This document shows positions 1-8,691 of a stretch of 64,000 nt of DNA, one piece after another; position 1 is the stretch's first letter, and the number at the start of each line of letters is the position of its first letter. The stretch lies in assembly GCA_963811595.1 (NCBI GenBank), contig CAWERW010000005.1, positions 1 through 64,000 on the forward strand, in the 5' to 3' direction. This DNA comes from DASQFQ01 sp963811595 (lineage in GTDB: Bacteria > Actinomycetota > Thermoleophilia > Solirubrobacterales > Solirubrobacteraceae). The translations under genes were made by a program, and so were the position numbers. Below the pieces are notes generated by a model. That model worked only from the letters and a program-made list of their open reading frames with translations. It had not been told where the DNA came from and made no database searches.

Positions 1-1557
1 CGCCTGGCGCAGCTCGATGCGGCGGATCTTGCCGGTCAGCGTCTTGGGCAGCTCGTCGACGAACTCGATCTTGCGCGGGTAGGCGTAGGCCGACAGGCGC
101 TGGCGCACGAAGCCCTTGATCTCGTCGACCAGCTCGTCGCTGCCCTCCTTGCCCTCGGCGAGCACGATGAACGCCTTGACCACGTTGCCGCGCCGCTCGT
201 CCGGCGAGGCGACCGCCGCCGCCTCGGCGACGCAGGCGTGCTCGAGCAGCGCGGACTCGACCTCGAACGGGCCGATCCGGTAGCCGGCGGCGATGATCAC
301 GTCGTCGGCGCGGCCCTCGTACCAGACGTAGCCGTCGTCGTCGATCGAGGCCGCGTCCTTGGTGTGGAACCACTCGCCGCCGAAGTCCTCCTCGGTCGCC
401 TCGTCGTTCTGCCAGTAGCCGAGCGGGTAGTGCGGGTTCGACCGCGCGCGCAGGCAGATCTCGCCGCGCTCGCCCTGCGGCAGCGGCTTCTCGTCCTCGT
501 CGAGGATCTGCACGTCCCAGCCGGGCATCGGCTTGCCCATCGAGCCCTCGCGGACGTCCATGAACGGGTAGTTGGCGACGAGCGGATAGGACTCCGTGAG
601 CCCGTAGTAGTCGAGCACGGTGACGCCGTACTGCTCGCGGAACCAGCGGATCGCCTCCGGGTTCAGCGGCTCGCCGGCCGAGCAGACGATGCGGAACTTC
701 TGCGGGTACTTCTCGCCCGCGTTCTCGATGCCCATCATCGAGCGCATCGCGGTCGGCGTCGTGAAGACGTTGGTCGCCTCGTGGCGCGAGAGGAAGTCGA
801 GCTGCTTGTGCGGGTCGAAGCCGCCCTTGCGCTGGAGCACGAGCTGGACCGCGCCGTAGCGCCACGGGCCGAGCAGCGGCGCGATGCCGGCCGCCCACGC
901 CCACTCGCCCATGCCGTGGAAGCGCTCGCCGTCCTGCACGTCGTGGCAGTAGACGAACTCCTCGTGCGCGAGCAGGTAGCGGTGCGCGTGGACGATGCCC
1001 TTGGCGAGCCCGGTGGTGCCGGAGGAGTAGTAGAGCTGCGCCGGGTCGTCGGCGGCGGTGTCGACGACGTCGAAGTGCTCGTCGCCGCTCTGGAGCAGCT
1101 CGTCGTCGAGCAGCAGCACGTGGTCGACGAGCGACGCGTCCACGCGGTCCTTGTTGGCCTCGTTGGTGACCAGCACCTTGGCCTGCGAGTCGGTGACGCG
1201 GTGCTTGATGCCGTCGTCGCCGTAGAGCACCGACATCGAGAGCAGGATCGCGCCCGCCTTGTAGGTGCCGAAGAAGGCGGCCGCGGTCTCGGGCGTCGGC
1301 GGCAGCAGCATCGCGACGCGGTCCTCGCGCTCGACGCCGTGCTCCCGCAGGACGTTCGCGAAGCGGTTGGAGAGCTCCTGGAGCTCGCCCCACTTGACCT
1401 CGCGGACGTTGCCCTCGGTGTCCTCGTGGATCATCGCCAGCTTGCCGGCGTCGTGCTTGTCGCAGACGTCGACGGCGATGTTGTAGCGATCAGGGACGTT
1501 CCACTCGTGGGCCTCGACGGCCTCTTCGTAGCTGGTGTGCTGGCTGGCGGTCGACAT
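1..1557 (-). CDS. AMP-dependent acyl-CoA synthetase, 3' end cut by window edge
   Basis: Adenylate-forming enzyme that should activate a carboxylic acid to acyl-AMP and then acyl-CoA. 519 residues are visible; the family is about 540-560, so little of the C-terminus is missing. The P-loop YYSSGTTGLAKG lies near residue 175, YYGLTES further on, and PKTLTGKI with the catalytic lysine sits just before the edge. Its N-terminal half resembles the acetyl/propionyl group, and the enzyme is distinct from the true acs at 4592-6571. Start is ATG at 1557; a TATACC box ends 6 bases upstream with no Shine-Dalgarno, so the mRNA may be leaderless. Substrate chain length cannot be read; short or medium chain is likely. 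Confidence 0.9.
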   Translation of the reverse strand, partial: MSTASQHTSYEEAVEAHEWNVPDRYNIAVDVCDKHDAGKLAMIHEDTEGNVREVKWGELQELSNRFANVLREHGVEREDRVAMLLPPTPETAAAFFGTYKAGAILLSMSVLYGDDGIKHRVTDSQAKVLVTNEANKDRVDASLVDHVLLLDDELLQSGDEHFDVVDTAADDPAQLYYSSGTTGLAKGIVHAHRYLLAHEEFVYCHDVQDGERFHGMGEWAWAAGIAPLLGPWRYGAVQLVLQRKGGFDPHKQLDFLSRHEATNVFTTPTAMRSMMGIENAGEKYPQKFRIVCSAGEPLNPEAIRWFREQYGVTVLDYYGLTESYPLVANYPFMDVREGSMGKPMPGWDVQILDEDEKPLPQGERGEICLRARSNPHYPLGYWQNDEATEEDFGGEWFHTKDAASIDDDGYVWYEGRADDVIIAAGYRIGPFEVESALLEHACVAEAAAVASPDERRGNVVKAFIVLAEGKEGSDELVDEIKGFVRQRLSAYAYPRKIEFVDELPKTLTGKIRRIELRQA

Positions 1558-1601
1558 GAGGGAGGTATACCCCCTGCCGACCGCCGGACGCCGCTTGCGT
1601 G

Positions 1602-1922
1602 CTACTTCGAGCGCGAGCGCGAGGTGGTCCTGCGGGAGCGCGTGCGCGCCGCCTTCTTGGCGGCGGCGCTGCGCTCGTTGGCCTTGCGCTTGCGCGTGGC
1701 CGCGGCCTTCTTGGCGGCCGCCTGGCGCTTCGCCGGGCCGCCCTTGGCGCGATCCTCGAGGTCGTCGACGAGCGAGCGGAGCTCGGCGACGGCGCGCTTC
1801 GCGCCCTTGCTGGGCGGGCTGCTGTCGGCCCTGCCGAAGGCCTTGGCGAGGTTGTTCGCGGCGCTCTTGCGCAGGCCCTTCGCCCGCAGCTTGTCGAACA
1901 GATCGGTGTCCTTTGCTGCCAT
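1602..1922 (-). CDS. Small lysine/arginine-rich protein with histone H1-like tail
   Basis: 106 residues. The first 60 form a plausible helical domain (MAAKDTDLFDKLRAKGLRKS onward), and the last 45 are a basic low-complexity tail with repeated AAKKAA and ARTRSRR units like bacterial histone-H1-like proteins. It could bind nucleic acid, perhaps the nucleoid, but no named family is certain. I chose ATG 1922 over an upstream ATG at 1958 because AGGGAG lies 6 bases before it. It stands alone between the acyl-CoA synthetase and a divergent oxidoreductase gene. Confidence 0.7.
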   Translation of the reverse strand: MAAKDTDLFDKLRAKGLRKSAANNLAKAFGRADSSPPSKGAKRAVAELRSLVDDLEDRAKGGPAKRQAAAKKAAATRKRKANERSAAAKKAARTRSRRTTSRSRSK

Positions 1923-1996
1923 GCCGTACTCCCTGTTTCCGGGGACAGTCGTCTCCAACGACTAGTCCCCACCTTGGCTGAAGGGCAATCGCGGGT

Positions 1997-2968
1997 ATGC
2001 ACCAGCGCATGCCCTCCATCGGCTTCCATGCTTCACACGAGCAGATCCCGCCCAGCCGCCTGCTCGCCGCGGTCCGCGCGGCCGAGGCCGCCGGCTTCGA
2101 CGCCGCGATGTGCTCCGACCACTTCTCGCCCTGGAGCGAGCGCCAGGGCGAGTCGGGCTTCGCCTGGTCGTGGCTCGGCGCCGCGCTCGAGGCCACGAGC
2201 CTCTCGCTCGGCTGCGTCAACGCGCCCGGCCAGCGCTACCACCCGGCGATCATCGCCCAGGCCGCCGCGACGCTGGCGGAGATGTACCCCGGGCGCTTCT
2301 GGGTCGCGCTCGGCAGCGGCGAGGCGTCCAACGAGCACATCACCGGCGCGCCGTGGCCGGACAAGGCGACCCGCAACGCACGCCTGCGCGAGTGCGTCGA
2401 CGTCATCCGGGCGCTCCACCGCGGCGAGGTCGTCGACCACGACGGGCTCGTCACCGTCGACCGCGCGCAGCTGTGGACGCTCCCCGCCGAGCCGCCGAAG
2501 CTGATCGCCGCCGCGGTGAGCGCGGAGACCGCGGGCTGGGCCGGCGAGTGGGCCGACGGGCTCGTGACCATCAACCAGCCGCGCGAGACGCTCGAGCGCG
2601 TGCTCGCGGCGTTCCGCGAGGGCGGCGGCGAGGGCAAGCCGGTCTTCCTCCAGATCCACCTGTCGTGGGCGGGGAGCGAGCAGGAGGCGCTCGACGTCGC
2701 GTACGACCAGTGGCGCACCAACCTCTTCCAGCCGCCGATCCCGTGGGATCTGCACACCGTCGAGGCGTTCGACGAGGCCGCGCGCTTCGTACGCCCGGAG
2801 GACCTCCACGCCGGCGTGCGCATCTCCGCCGACCTCGGGCAGCACACGGCATGGCTGCAGGAGTACGCGGAGCTCGGGTTCGACGCCCTCTACCTCCACC
2901 ACGTCGGCCGGGAGCCGGAGGCGTTCATCGACGCCTTCGGGGAGCGCGTGCTCCCGGAGCTCCGATGA
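1997..2968 (+). CDS. LLM-class flavin-dependent oxidoreductase
   Basis: TIM-barrel oxidoreductase of the luciferase-like monooxygenase superfamily, close to the F420-dependent glucose-6-phosphate dehydrogenase group. FHASHEQIPPS at the N-terminus, MCSDHFSPW near residue 36 and GSGEASNEHITG near residue 112 are typical of that group. One branch of it (TIGR03885) is thought to use flavin rather than F420, and this protein could belong there. 323 residues is the usual length. The start may be ATG 1997 or ATG 2009. Its stop overlaps the next start (ATGA at 2965-2968), so it is translationally coupled to the GH13 enzyme. Confidence 0.85.
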   Translation: MHQRMPSIGFHASHEQIPPSRLLAAVRAAEAAGFDAAMCSDHFSPWSERQGESGFAWSWLGAALEATSLSLGCVNAPGQRYHPAIIAQAAATLAEMYPGRFWVALGSGEASNEHITGAPWPDKATRNARLRECVDVIRALHRGEVVDHDGLVTVDRAQLWTLPAEPPKLIAAAVSAETAGWAGEWADGLVTINQPRETLERVLAAFREGGGEGKPVFLQIHLSWAGSEQEALDVAYDQWRTNLFQPPIPWDLHTVEAFDEAARFVRPEDLHAGVRISADLGQHTAWLQEYAELGFDALYLHHVGREPEAFIDAFGERVLPELR

Positions 2969-4620
2969 GGGCCAAGGCCACCAGCGACCTGTGGTGGAAG
3001 AACGCGGTCCTCTACTGCCTCGACGTCGAGACGTACCTGGACTCCAACGCCGACGGCGCCGGCGACCTGCCGGGCCTGACCGAGCGGATCGACTACCTCG
3101 CCGGGCTCGGCGTCTCGTGCCTGTGGCTGATGCCGTTCTACCCCTCGCCGCGCAAGGACGACGGCTACGACATCACCGACTTCTACGGCGTCGACCCGCG
3201 GCTCGGCACGCACGGCGACCTCGTCGAGCTCGTGCGCACGGCGCGCGACCGCGGCATCCGCGTGATCGCCGACCTCGTCATGAACCACACGTCCGACCAG
3301 CACCCGTGGTTCCAGGCCGCGCGCGCCGACAAGGACTCGCCGTACCGCGACTTCTACGTGTGGCAGGACGAGAAGCCGCCGGAGAAGCCCGGCGACCTCG
3401 TCTTCCCCGACAAGGAGACCTCGAACTGGGCCTGGGACGAGGCGGCGGGCCAGTACTACCTGCACCGCTTCTACTCCCACCAGCCCGACCTCAACATGGC
3501 CAACCCGGCCGTGCGCGACGAGATCGCGCAGGTCGTCGGCTTCTGGCTCGAGCAAGGGCTGAGCGGCTTCCGCGTCGACGCCGTGCCGTTCATGCTCGAG
3601 CCGATGGGGATGCCGGGCGGCGCGATGGTCGACCCGCACGAGCTGCTGCGCGACCTGCGGCGCTTCATCGGCCGCCGCAGCGGCGAGGCGATCCTGCTCG
3701 GCGAGGTCAACCTGCCGCCCGACGACCAGCGGACGTTCTTCGGCGACGAGGACGGCGACGAGCTGCAGATGCTGTTCTCGTTCACCGTCAACCAGGCGCT
3801 CTACCTCGCGCTCGCGCGCGAGGCCGCGGCGCCGCTGCAGCAGGCGCTCGCGGAGCTGCCCACGATCCCCTCCGACGGGCAGTGGGCGAGCTTCGTGCGC
3901 AACCACGACGAGCTGACGCTCGACAAGCTCTCGACGTCCGAGCGCGAGGAGGTGTTCGCCGCCTTCGGCCCCGAGAAGAAGCTGCAGCTGTTCGGCCGCG
4001 GGCTGCGCCGGCGGCTGCCGAACATGCTCGGCGGCGACCAGCGGCGGATCCGCATGGTCTACAGCCTGATGTTCTCGCTGCCCGGCACCCCGGTGCTGTT
4101 CTACGGCGAGGAGATCGGCATGGGCGAGAACCTCGCGATCGAGGGGCGCATGAGCGTGCGCGCGCCGATGCAGTGGTCGAACGGCCCGCACGGCGGCTTC
4201 TCGGCCGCCAAGCACAAGAAGGACCTCTGCCGCCCGGTCACCGAGGGCGAGTTCGGGCCCGAGAACGTCAACGCGTTCGACCAGCGCCGCGACCCGGACT
4301 CGCTGCTCAACTGGATGGAGCGCCTGATCCGGCGCCGGCGCGAGACCCCCGAGCTCGGCTGGGGCGCGTTCACGGCGCTGTCACCGCGCGAGCCGGAGGT
4401 GTTCGCGCACCGCTGCGACTGGGACGACTCGTCCGTCGTGGCGGTGCACAACCTCGCGGGCGCCAAGGTGAAGACGCGGCTGCCGGTCGAGGAGGACGCG
4501 ACGCTGATCGACCTCCTCGGCACGGACGACCTCGAGCCCCCGTTCGACCTGGAGCTCGAGCCCTACGGCTACCGCTGGTACCGCCTCGCGGCTAGTCCTC
4601 GTCTTCCTGGCGCTCCTTGA
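2965..4620 (+). CDS. GH13 alpha-amylase family protein, trehalose synthase-like
   Basis: 551 residues with all four GH13 core regions: DLVMNH (Asp103), GFRVDAVP with nucleophile Asp205, ILLGEVN with acid/base Glu247, and FVRNHDE with Asp315. The opening WWKNAVLYCLDVETY and overall pattern match trehalose synthase or glucosyl-transferring relatives (maltose to trehalose isomerisation) more than secreted amylases. There is no signal peptide, so it acts in the cytoplasm. It starts inside the preceding stop codon, forming a two-gene unit with the flavin oxidoreductase. Its last 29 bases overlap the convergent acs gene. Exact substrate is inferred; other oligosaccharide hydrolases of GH13 remain possible. 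Confidence 0.87.
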   Translation: MRAKATSDLWWKNAVLYCLDVETYLDSNADGAGDLPGLTERIDYLAGLGVSCLWLMPFYPSPRKDDGYDITDFYGVDPRLGTHGDLVELVRTARDRGIRVIADLVMNHTSDQHPWFQAARADKDSPYRDFYVWQDEKPPEKPGDLVFPDKETSNWAWDEAAGQYYLHRFYSHQPDLNMANPAVRDEIAQVVGFWLEQGLSGFRVDAVPFMLEPMGMPGGAMVDPHELLRDLRRFIGRRSGEAILLGEVNLPPDDQRTFFGDEDGDELQMLFSFTVNQALYLALAREAAAPLQQALAELPTIPSDGQWASFVRNHDELTLDKLSTSEREEVFAAFGPEKKLQLFGRGLRRRLPNMLGGDQRRIRMVYSLMFSLPGTPVLFYGEEIGMGENLAIEGRMSVRAPMQWSNGPHGGFSAAKHKKDLCRPVTEGEFGPENVNAFDQRRDPDSLLNWMERLIRRRRETPELGWGAFTALSPREPEVFAHRCDWDDSSVVAVHNLAGAKVKTRLPVEEDATLIDLLGTDDLEPPFDLELEPYGYRWYRLAASPRLPGAP

Positions 4621-6571
4621 TCTTGCCCTCGAGCTGCTCCATGACGTCGGGGTCGCGCAGCGTCGTGACGTCGCCGAGCTCGCGGCCCTCCGCGATGTCG
4701 CGCAGCAGCCGGCGCATGATCTTGCCGGAGCGGGTCTTCGGCAGGTCGTCGGCCCAGATGATGCGCTTCGGGCGGGCGAACTTGCCGATCCGCTTGCCGA
4801 CGTGCTCGCGGATCTCGTCGACCAGCTCGTCGGAGCCCTCTCCCTGCGAGCCCTCGAGCGTCACGAACGCCGCGACCGACTGGCCGGTGTCCTCGTCCTG
4901 CTGGCCGATCACGGCCGCCTCGGCGACCTTCGAGTGCGAGACGATCGCGGACTCGATCTCGGCCGTCGACATGCGGTGGCCGGAGACGTTGAGCACGTCG
5001 TCGACGCGCCCGATGACGTGGAAGTACCCGTCGTCGTCCTTGCGCGCGGCGTCGCCCACGAAGTAGACCTCGCGGCCGAACTTGTCCCAGTAGGTCTCGA
5101 TGAAGCGGTCGTGGTCGCCATAGAGCGTGCGCAGCATGCCCGGCCACGGCCGGTTGAGCGTCAGCAGCCCCTGGTCGGTGCCGGCGTCCTCGCCGTCGTC
5201 CTCGTTGACGACGCGCGCGTCGACGCCCGGCAGCGGGCGGGTCGCGGAGCCCGGCTTGGTCTCGGTGAGCCCCGGCAGCGGCGAGATCATGATGTGGCCG
5301 GTCTCGGTCTGCCACCACGTGTCGACGATCGGGCAGCGCTCGCCGCCGATGACCAGGTGGTACCAGAGCCACGCCTTCGGGTTGATCGGCTCGCCGACCG
5401 TGCCGAGCAGGCGCAACGAGGAGAGGTCGTGCTTCTCCGGGTACTCGGCGCCCCACTTCATGCACGCGCGGATCGCGGTCGGCGCGGTGTAGAAGAGCGT
5501 GACGTCGTACTTGTCGCAGACCTCCCACCAGATGTCCTTGTCCGGGTAGTCCGGCGCGCCCTCGTACATGACCGAGGTGGTGCCGTTCGCGAGCGGCCCG
5601 TACACGATGTAGGAGTGCCCGGTGACCCAGCCGACGTCGGCCGAGCACCAGTAGACGTCCTCCTCCGGCTTGAGGTCGAACACCAGCTTGTGCGTGTAGG
5701 CGACGCCGGTCAGGTAGCCGCCGGTGGTGTGGAGGATGCCCTTGGGCGCTGCGGTCGACCCTGACGAGTAGAGGATGTAGAGCGGGTGCTCGGAGTCGAA
5801 GCCCTCGGCCGGGCACTCGTCGTCGGCGGCCTCGCAAAGCTCGTGGTACCAGCGGTCGCGGTCGTCGTCCATCGGCGCGTCGTTCTCGGCGTGCCGGACG
5901 ACGACGATGTGCTCGAGCGACTTCAGGTCGCCCATGCACTCGTCGACGTCCTTCTTGATGTCGGCGGTCTTGCCCTTGCGCCGCGCGCCGTCGACGGTCA
6001 CGAGCACCTTGGCCTCGGAGACCTCCATGCGCTCCTTGACCGACTCGACCGAGAAGCCGCCGAACACCACGTTGTGGGGCGCGCCGATGCGGGCGCACGC
6101 CAGCATCGCCACGACGACCTCGGGGATCATCGGCAGGAAGATCCCGACGACGTCGCCGGCCTCCACGCCGAGGTCCTTGAGGCCGTTGGCGAACTTCTGC
6201 ACGTCGCGGTGGAGGTCGTCGTAGGTGACCTCGCGCTCCTCGCCCTCCTCACCGCGCCAGTAGAACGCCACGCGGTCGCCGTTGCCGGCTTCCACGTGGC
6301 GGTCGACGCAGTTGTGGGCGACGTTGAGCTTGCCGCCCACGAACCACTTGGCGTTGGGGGGATCGGACCAGTCAAGGACCTGGTCCCACTTCTCCTCCCA
6401 GTCGAGGGCCTCGGCCTGCTTCTCCCAGAAGCCCTCGTAGTCCTCGTCGGCCTCGTCGTAGATCGAGTCGTCGCTGACGTTGGCCTGCTCGCGGAACTCG
6501 TCGGGCGGCGGGAACTTCTCCTGCTCCAGCAGCTCTTCGAGACGGCTCTCCAGCGAGGTGGTGTCAGCCAT
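4592..6571 (-). CDS. acs: Acetyl-CoA synthetase
   Basis: Converts acetate, ATP and CoA to acetyl-CoA, AMP and PPi in the cytosol. 659 residues, the normal Acs length. The adenylation loop YSSGSTAAPKG begins near residue 268; DTWWQTETGH and GEPINPKAW follow. PKTRSGKIMRR near the C-terminus carries Lys617, the lysine that acetylation inactivates in known Acs enzymes. A GGAGGAG Shine-Dalgarno lies about 8 bases before ATG 6571. It is the last gene of a three-gene acetate operon after the DUF485 gene and actP, 45 bases below actP. The 3' end overlaps the convergent GH13 gene by 29 bases. Confidence 0.97.
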   Translation of the reverse strand: MADTTSLESRLEELLEQEKFPPPDEFREQANVSDDSIYDEADEDYEGFWEKQAEALDWEEKWDQVLDWSDPPNAKWFVGGKLNVAHNCVDRHVEAGNGDRVAFYWRGEEGEEREVTYDDLHRDVQKFANGLKDLGVEAGDVVGIFLPMIPEVVVAMLACARIGAPHNVVFGGFSVESVKERMEVSEAKVLVTVDGARRKGKTADIKKDVDECMGDLKSLEHIVVVRHAENDAPMDDDRDRWYHELCEAADDECPAEGFDSEHPLYILYSSGSTAAPKGILHTTGGYLTGVAYTHKLVFDLKPEEDVYWCSADVGWVTGHSYIVYGPLANGTTSVMYEGAPDYPDKDIWWEVCDKYDVTLFYTAPTAIRACMKWGAEYPEKHDLSSLRLLGTVGEPINPKAWLWYHLVIGGERCPIVDTWWQTETGHIMISPLPGLTETKPGSATRPLPGVDARVVNEDDGEDAGTDQGLLTLNRPWPGMLRTLYGDHDRFIETYWDKFGREVYFVGDAARKDDDGYFHVIGRVDDVLNVSGHRMSTAEIESAIVSHSKVAEAAVIGQQDEDTGQSVAAFVTLEGSQGEGSDELVDEIREHVGKRIGKFARPKRIIWADDLPKTRSGKIMRRLLRDIAEGRELGDVTTLRDPDVMEQLEGKIKERQEDED

Positions 6572-6616
6572 GCCCTGTCTCCTCCGTCCGATCTACGACG
6601 CGTGCGGTTGGGGACC

Positions 6617-8218
6617 TTAGTGCTCGGCCGCGGCCTGCTCCGCACCCAGGCCGGTCTCCGACCTGACGCGCAGCTCGTGGAACGACCGCTCGGCGCCCCG
6701 CTCCGTGGAGAGGACCGTCCCCAGCCAGCAGCCGAAGAAGCCCATCGGGATCGAGATGATCCCCGGGTTGTTGAGGTCGTACCACGTGAACGCGCCCGTG
6801 TCCGGAGCGCCGGGCGGGCCGCCCCACACGATCGGGCTGATGATGATCAGGCCGAGCGCGGAGACGACGCCGAACAGCACGCCGGTGACCGCGCCCGTGG
6901 TGTTGAAGCGCGGCCAGCTCAGCGCCAGCAGCAGCGCCGGGAAGTTCGCGCTCGCGGCGATCGCGAACGCGAGGCCGACCATGAACGAGACGTTCAGGCC
7001 CTCGCCGCCGAGGATCGCGATGAAGATCGCGATCGCGCCGATGGAGATCGCGGCGATCTTCGCGACTACGACCTCCTCCTTGTCGGAGTTCTGGCCCTTG
7101 CGGATGATGCTCCCGTAGATGTCGTGCGCGACCGCGCTCGACGCCGACAGCACCAGGCCCGCGACGACCGCGAGGATCGTGGCGAACGCGACGCCCGCGA
7201 TGATGGCCAGGAACAGGTCGCCACCCGTGGTGCCCGCCCCGCCGCCGAGCTCCTGGGCGAGGTTCGGTGCCGCGAGGTTGCCGCCGGTGCCGGCGGCCTC
7301 GACACCCTCCTGCCCCAGCAGCGCCCGCGCGCCGAAGCCGATCACGGTGGTCAGCAGGTAGAAGAACCCGATGATGAACATCGCGTAGACGACCGACGAG
7401 CGCGCGGCCTTCGCGTCCGGCACGGTGAAGAAGCGCATGAGGATGTGCGGCAGGCCGGCCGTGCCGAGCACGAGCGCGAGGCCAAGGGACACCATGTCGG
7501 TGTTGTTCTTGAGGAACGTGCCCGGGCCGAGCGAGAACGTCGACTCCTCGGCCTTGCCGGCCTCGTCGGCCTGGTTGAACAGCTCGATCGGGTTGAAGCT
7601 CGTCTTGGCGAACACGAAGATCGACATCACGACGATGCCGGTCATCAGCAGCACGGCCTTGATGATCTGCACCCACGTCGTGGCGACCATGCCGCCGAAG
7701 ACGACGTAGACGAGCATGAACGTGCCGGTGATGAGCACCGCGGGAGTGAAGTCGATGCCCACGAGCGCCTGGATCAGCACGCCCGCACCGACCATCTGCG
7801 CGATCAGGTAGAAGGCCGCCACGTTGAGCGTCCCGATCGCCGCCGCGACGCGCGCGGGGCGCTCGCGCAGGCGGAACGAGAGCACGTCGGCGATCGTGTA
7901 CTTGCCCGAGTTCCGCATCCGTTCGGCGAGCAGGAACATCACCGTGAGGAACGCGACGAGGAACCCGATCGAGTACACGAAGCCGTCGAAGCCGAAGAGG
8001 TAGATGAGGCCGGCGATGCCGAGGAACGACGCGGCCGACAGGTAGTCGCCCGAGATCGCGAGGCCGTTCTGGAAGCCGGTGATGCCGCGGCCGGCGGCGT
8101 AGAAGCCGACGGCGCTCGAGGCGCGCTTGGACGCCCAGAAGGTGATGCCGAGCGTGATGGCGAGGACGATGGCGAAGACGACGACCGCCGTCGTGTTGAC
8201 CTCCGCGAAGACGATCAT
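6617..8218 (-). CDS. actP: Cation/acetate symporter ActP (sodium:solute symporter family)
   Basis: Membrane permease expected to import acetate or other short monocarboxylates with Na+ or H+. 533 residues with about 13 hydrophobic segments; conserved stretches include FYAAGRGITGFQNGLAISGD near residue 39 and GTAGLPHILMRFFTVPDAK. Start ATG 8218 overlaps the stop of the DUF485 gene by four bases (ATGA), so the pair is translationally coupled as in enterobacterial yjcH-actP. The order here is yjcH-like, actP, acs, whereas in E. coli acs comes first. Substrate is inferred from family and operon. Confidence 0.95.
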   Translation of the reverse strand: MIVFAEVNTTAVVVFAIVLAITLGITFWASKRASSAVGFYAAGRGITGFQNGLAISGDYLSAASFLGIAGLIYLFGFDGFVYSIGFLVAFLTVMFLLAERMRNSGKYTIADVLSFRLRERPARVAAAIGTLNVAAFYLIAQMVGAGVLIQALVGIDFTPAVLITGTFMLVYVVFGGMVATTWVQIIKAVLLMTGIVVMSIFVFAKTSFNPIELFNQADEAGKAEESTFSLGPGTFLKNNTDMVSLGLALVLGTAGLPHILMRFFTVPDAKAARSSVVYAMFIIGFFYLLTTVIGFGARALLGQEGVEAAGTGGNLAAPNLAQELGGGAGTTGGDLFLAIIAGVAFATILAVVAGLVLSASSAVAHDIYGSIIRKGQNSDKEEVVVAKIAAISIGAIAIFIAILGGEGLNVSFMVGLAFAIAASANFPALLLALSWPRFNTTGAVTGVLFGVVSALGLIIISPIVWGGPPGAPDTGAFTWYDLNNPGIISIPMGFFGCWLGTVLSTERGAERSFHELRVRSETGLGAEQAAAEH

Positions 8219-8646
8219 CGCCCGCCCTCCGCGCCCGTGGTGGCGGCTCGGCTGCCGACGGCCTCGCCGCCGTTGCCGTCACCGCGCGTATCGGCCTGGG
8301 CGTAGCGCTGGTGGTGGCCCTCGTACTTCTCGATCGCCTTCGCGGCGAGCGGGTCGAACGTGTTGGCGGCCTTGCTCAGGTAGAGCAGGCCGAGCACGAG
8401 CACCATCACGAACTGCGTGAGCGCCAGGCAGTAGCCGACGGTCAGGCCCTCGTAGACGCTCTCGGCCATGAAGTCCTCGGCGTACGCCACGAGCAGGATG
8501 AAGCCCATGTACCAGGCCAGGAAGAAGATCGTCCCGGGCAGGACGAACGACTTGCGCTTCTTGACCAGCTCCTGGAACTCCGGCGACCGCTCGATCGCCT
8601 CCCAGTCGATGTCCCCTCCGGCCTCACGCGGCGCCGATCCTTCCAC
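8215..8646 (-). CDS. DUF485 small membrane protein, ActP partner (YjcH-like)
   Basis: 143 residues: a soluble N-terminus with ERSPEFQELVKKRKSFVLPG, two membrane helices (about residues 38-58 and 70-92), and a 45-residue hydrophilic, Gly/Ala-rich tail longer than in E. coli YjcH. DUF485 proteins accompany ActP-type symporters; the precise role, assembly or regulation of the permease, is unsettled. Start is GTG 8646 with GGGAGGAG 6 bases upstream, a strong Shine-Dalgarno that is unusual for this window. First gene of the acetate operon. Confidence 0.9.
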   Translation of the reverse strand: MEGSAPREAGGDIDWEAIERSPEFQELVKKRKSFVLPGTIFFLAWYMGFILLVAYAEDFMAESVYEGLTVGYCLALTQFVMVLVLGLLYLSKAANTFDPLAAKAIEKYEGHHQRYAQADTRGDGNGGEAVGSRAATTGAEGGR

Positions 8647-8691
8647 GATGACTCCTCCCCTCGGTGGGCTCCTCGAGAGGCGGATACCCCG

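Noticed and set aside
5786..8305. An 839-codon plus-strand frame opposite acs and actP
   Set aside because: It is a compositional shadow: the opposite strand encodes complete acs and actP with catalytic and membrane features.
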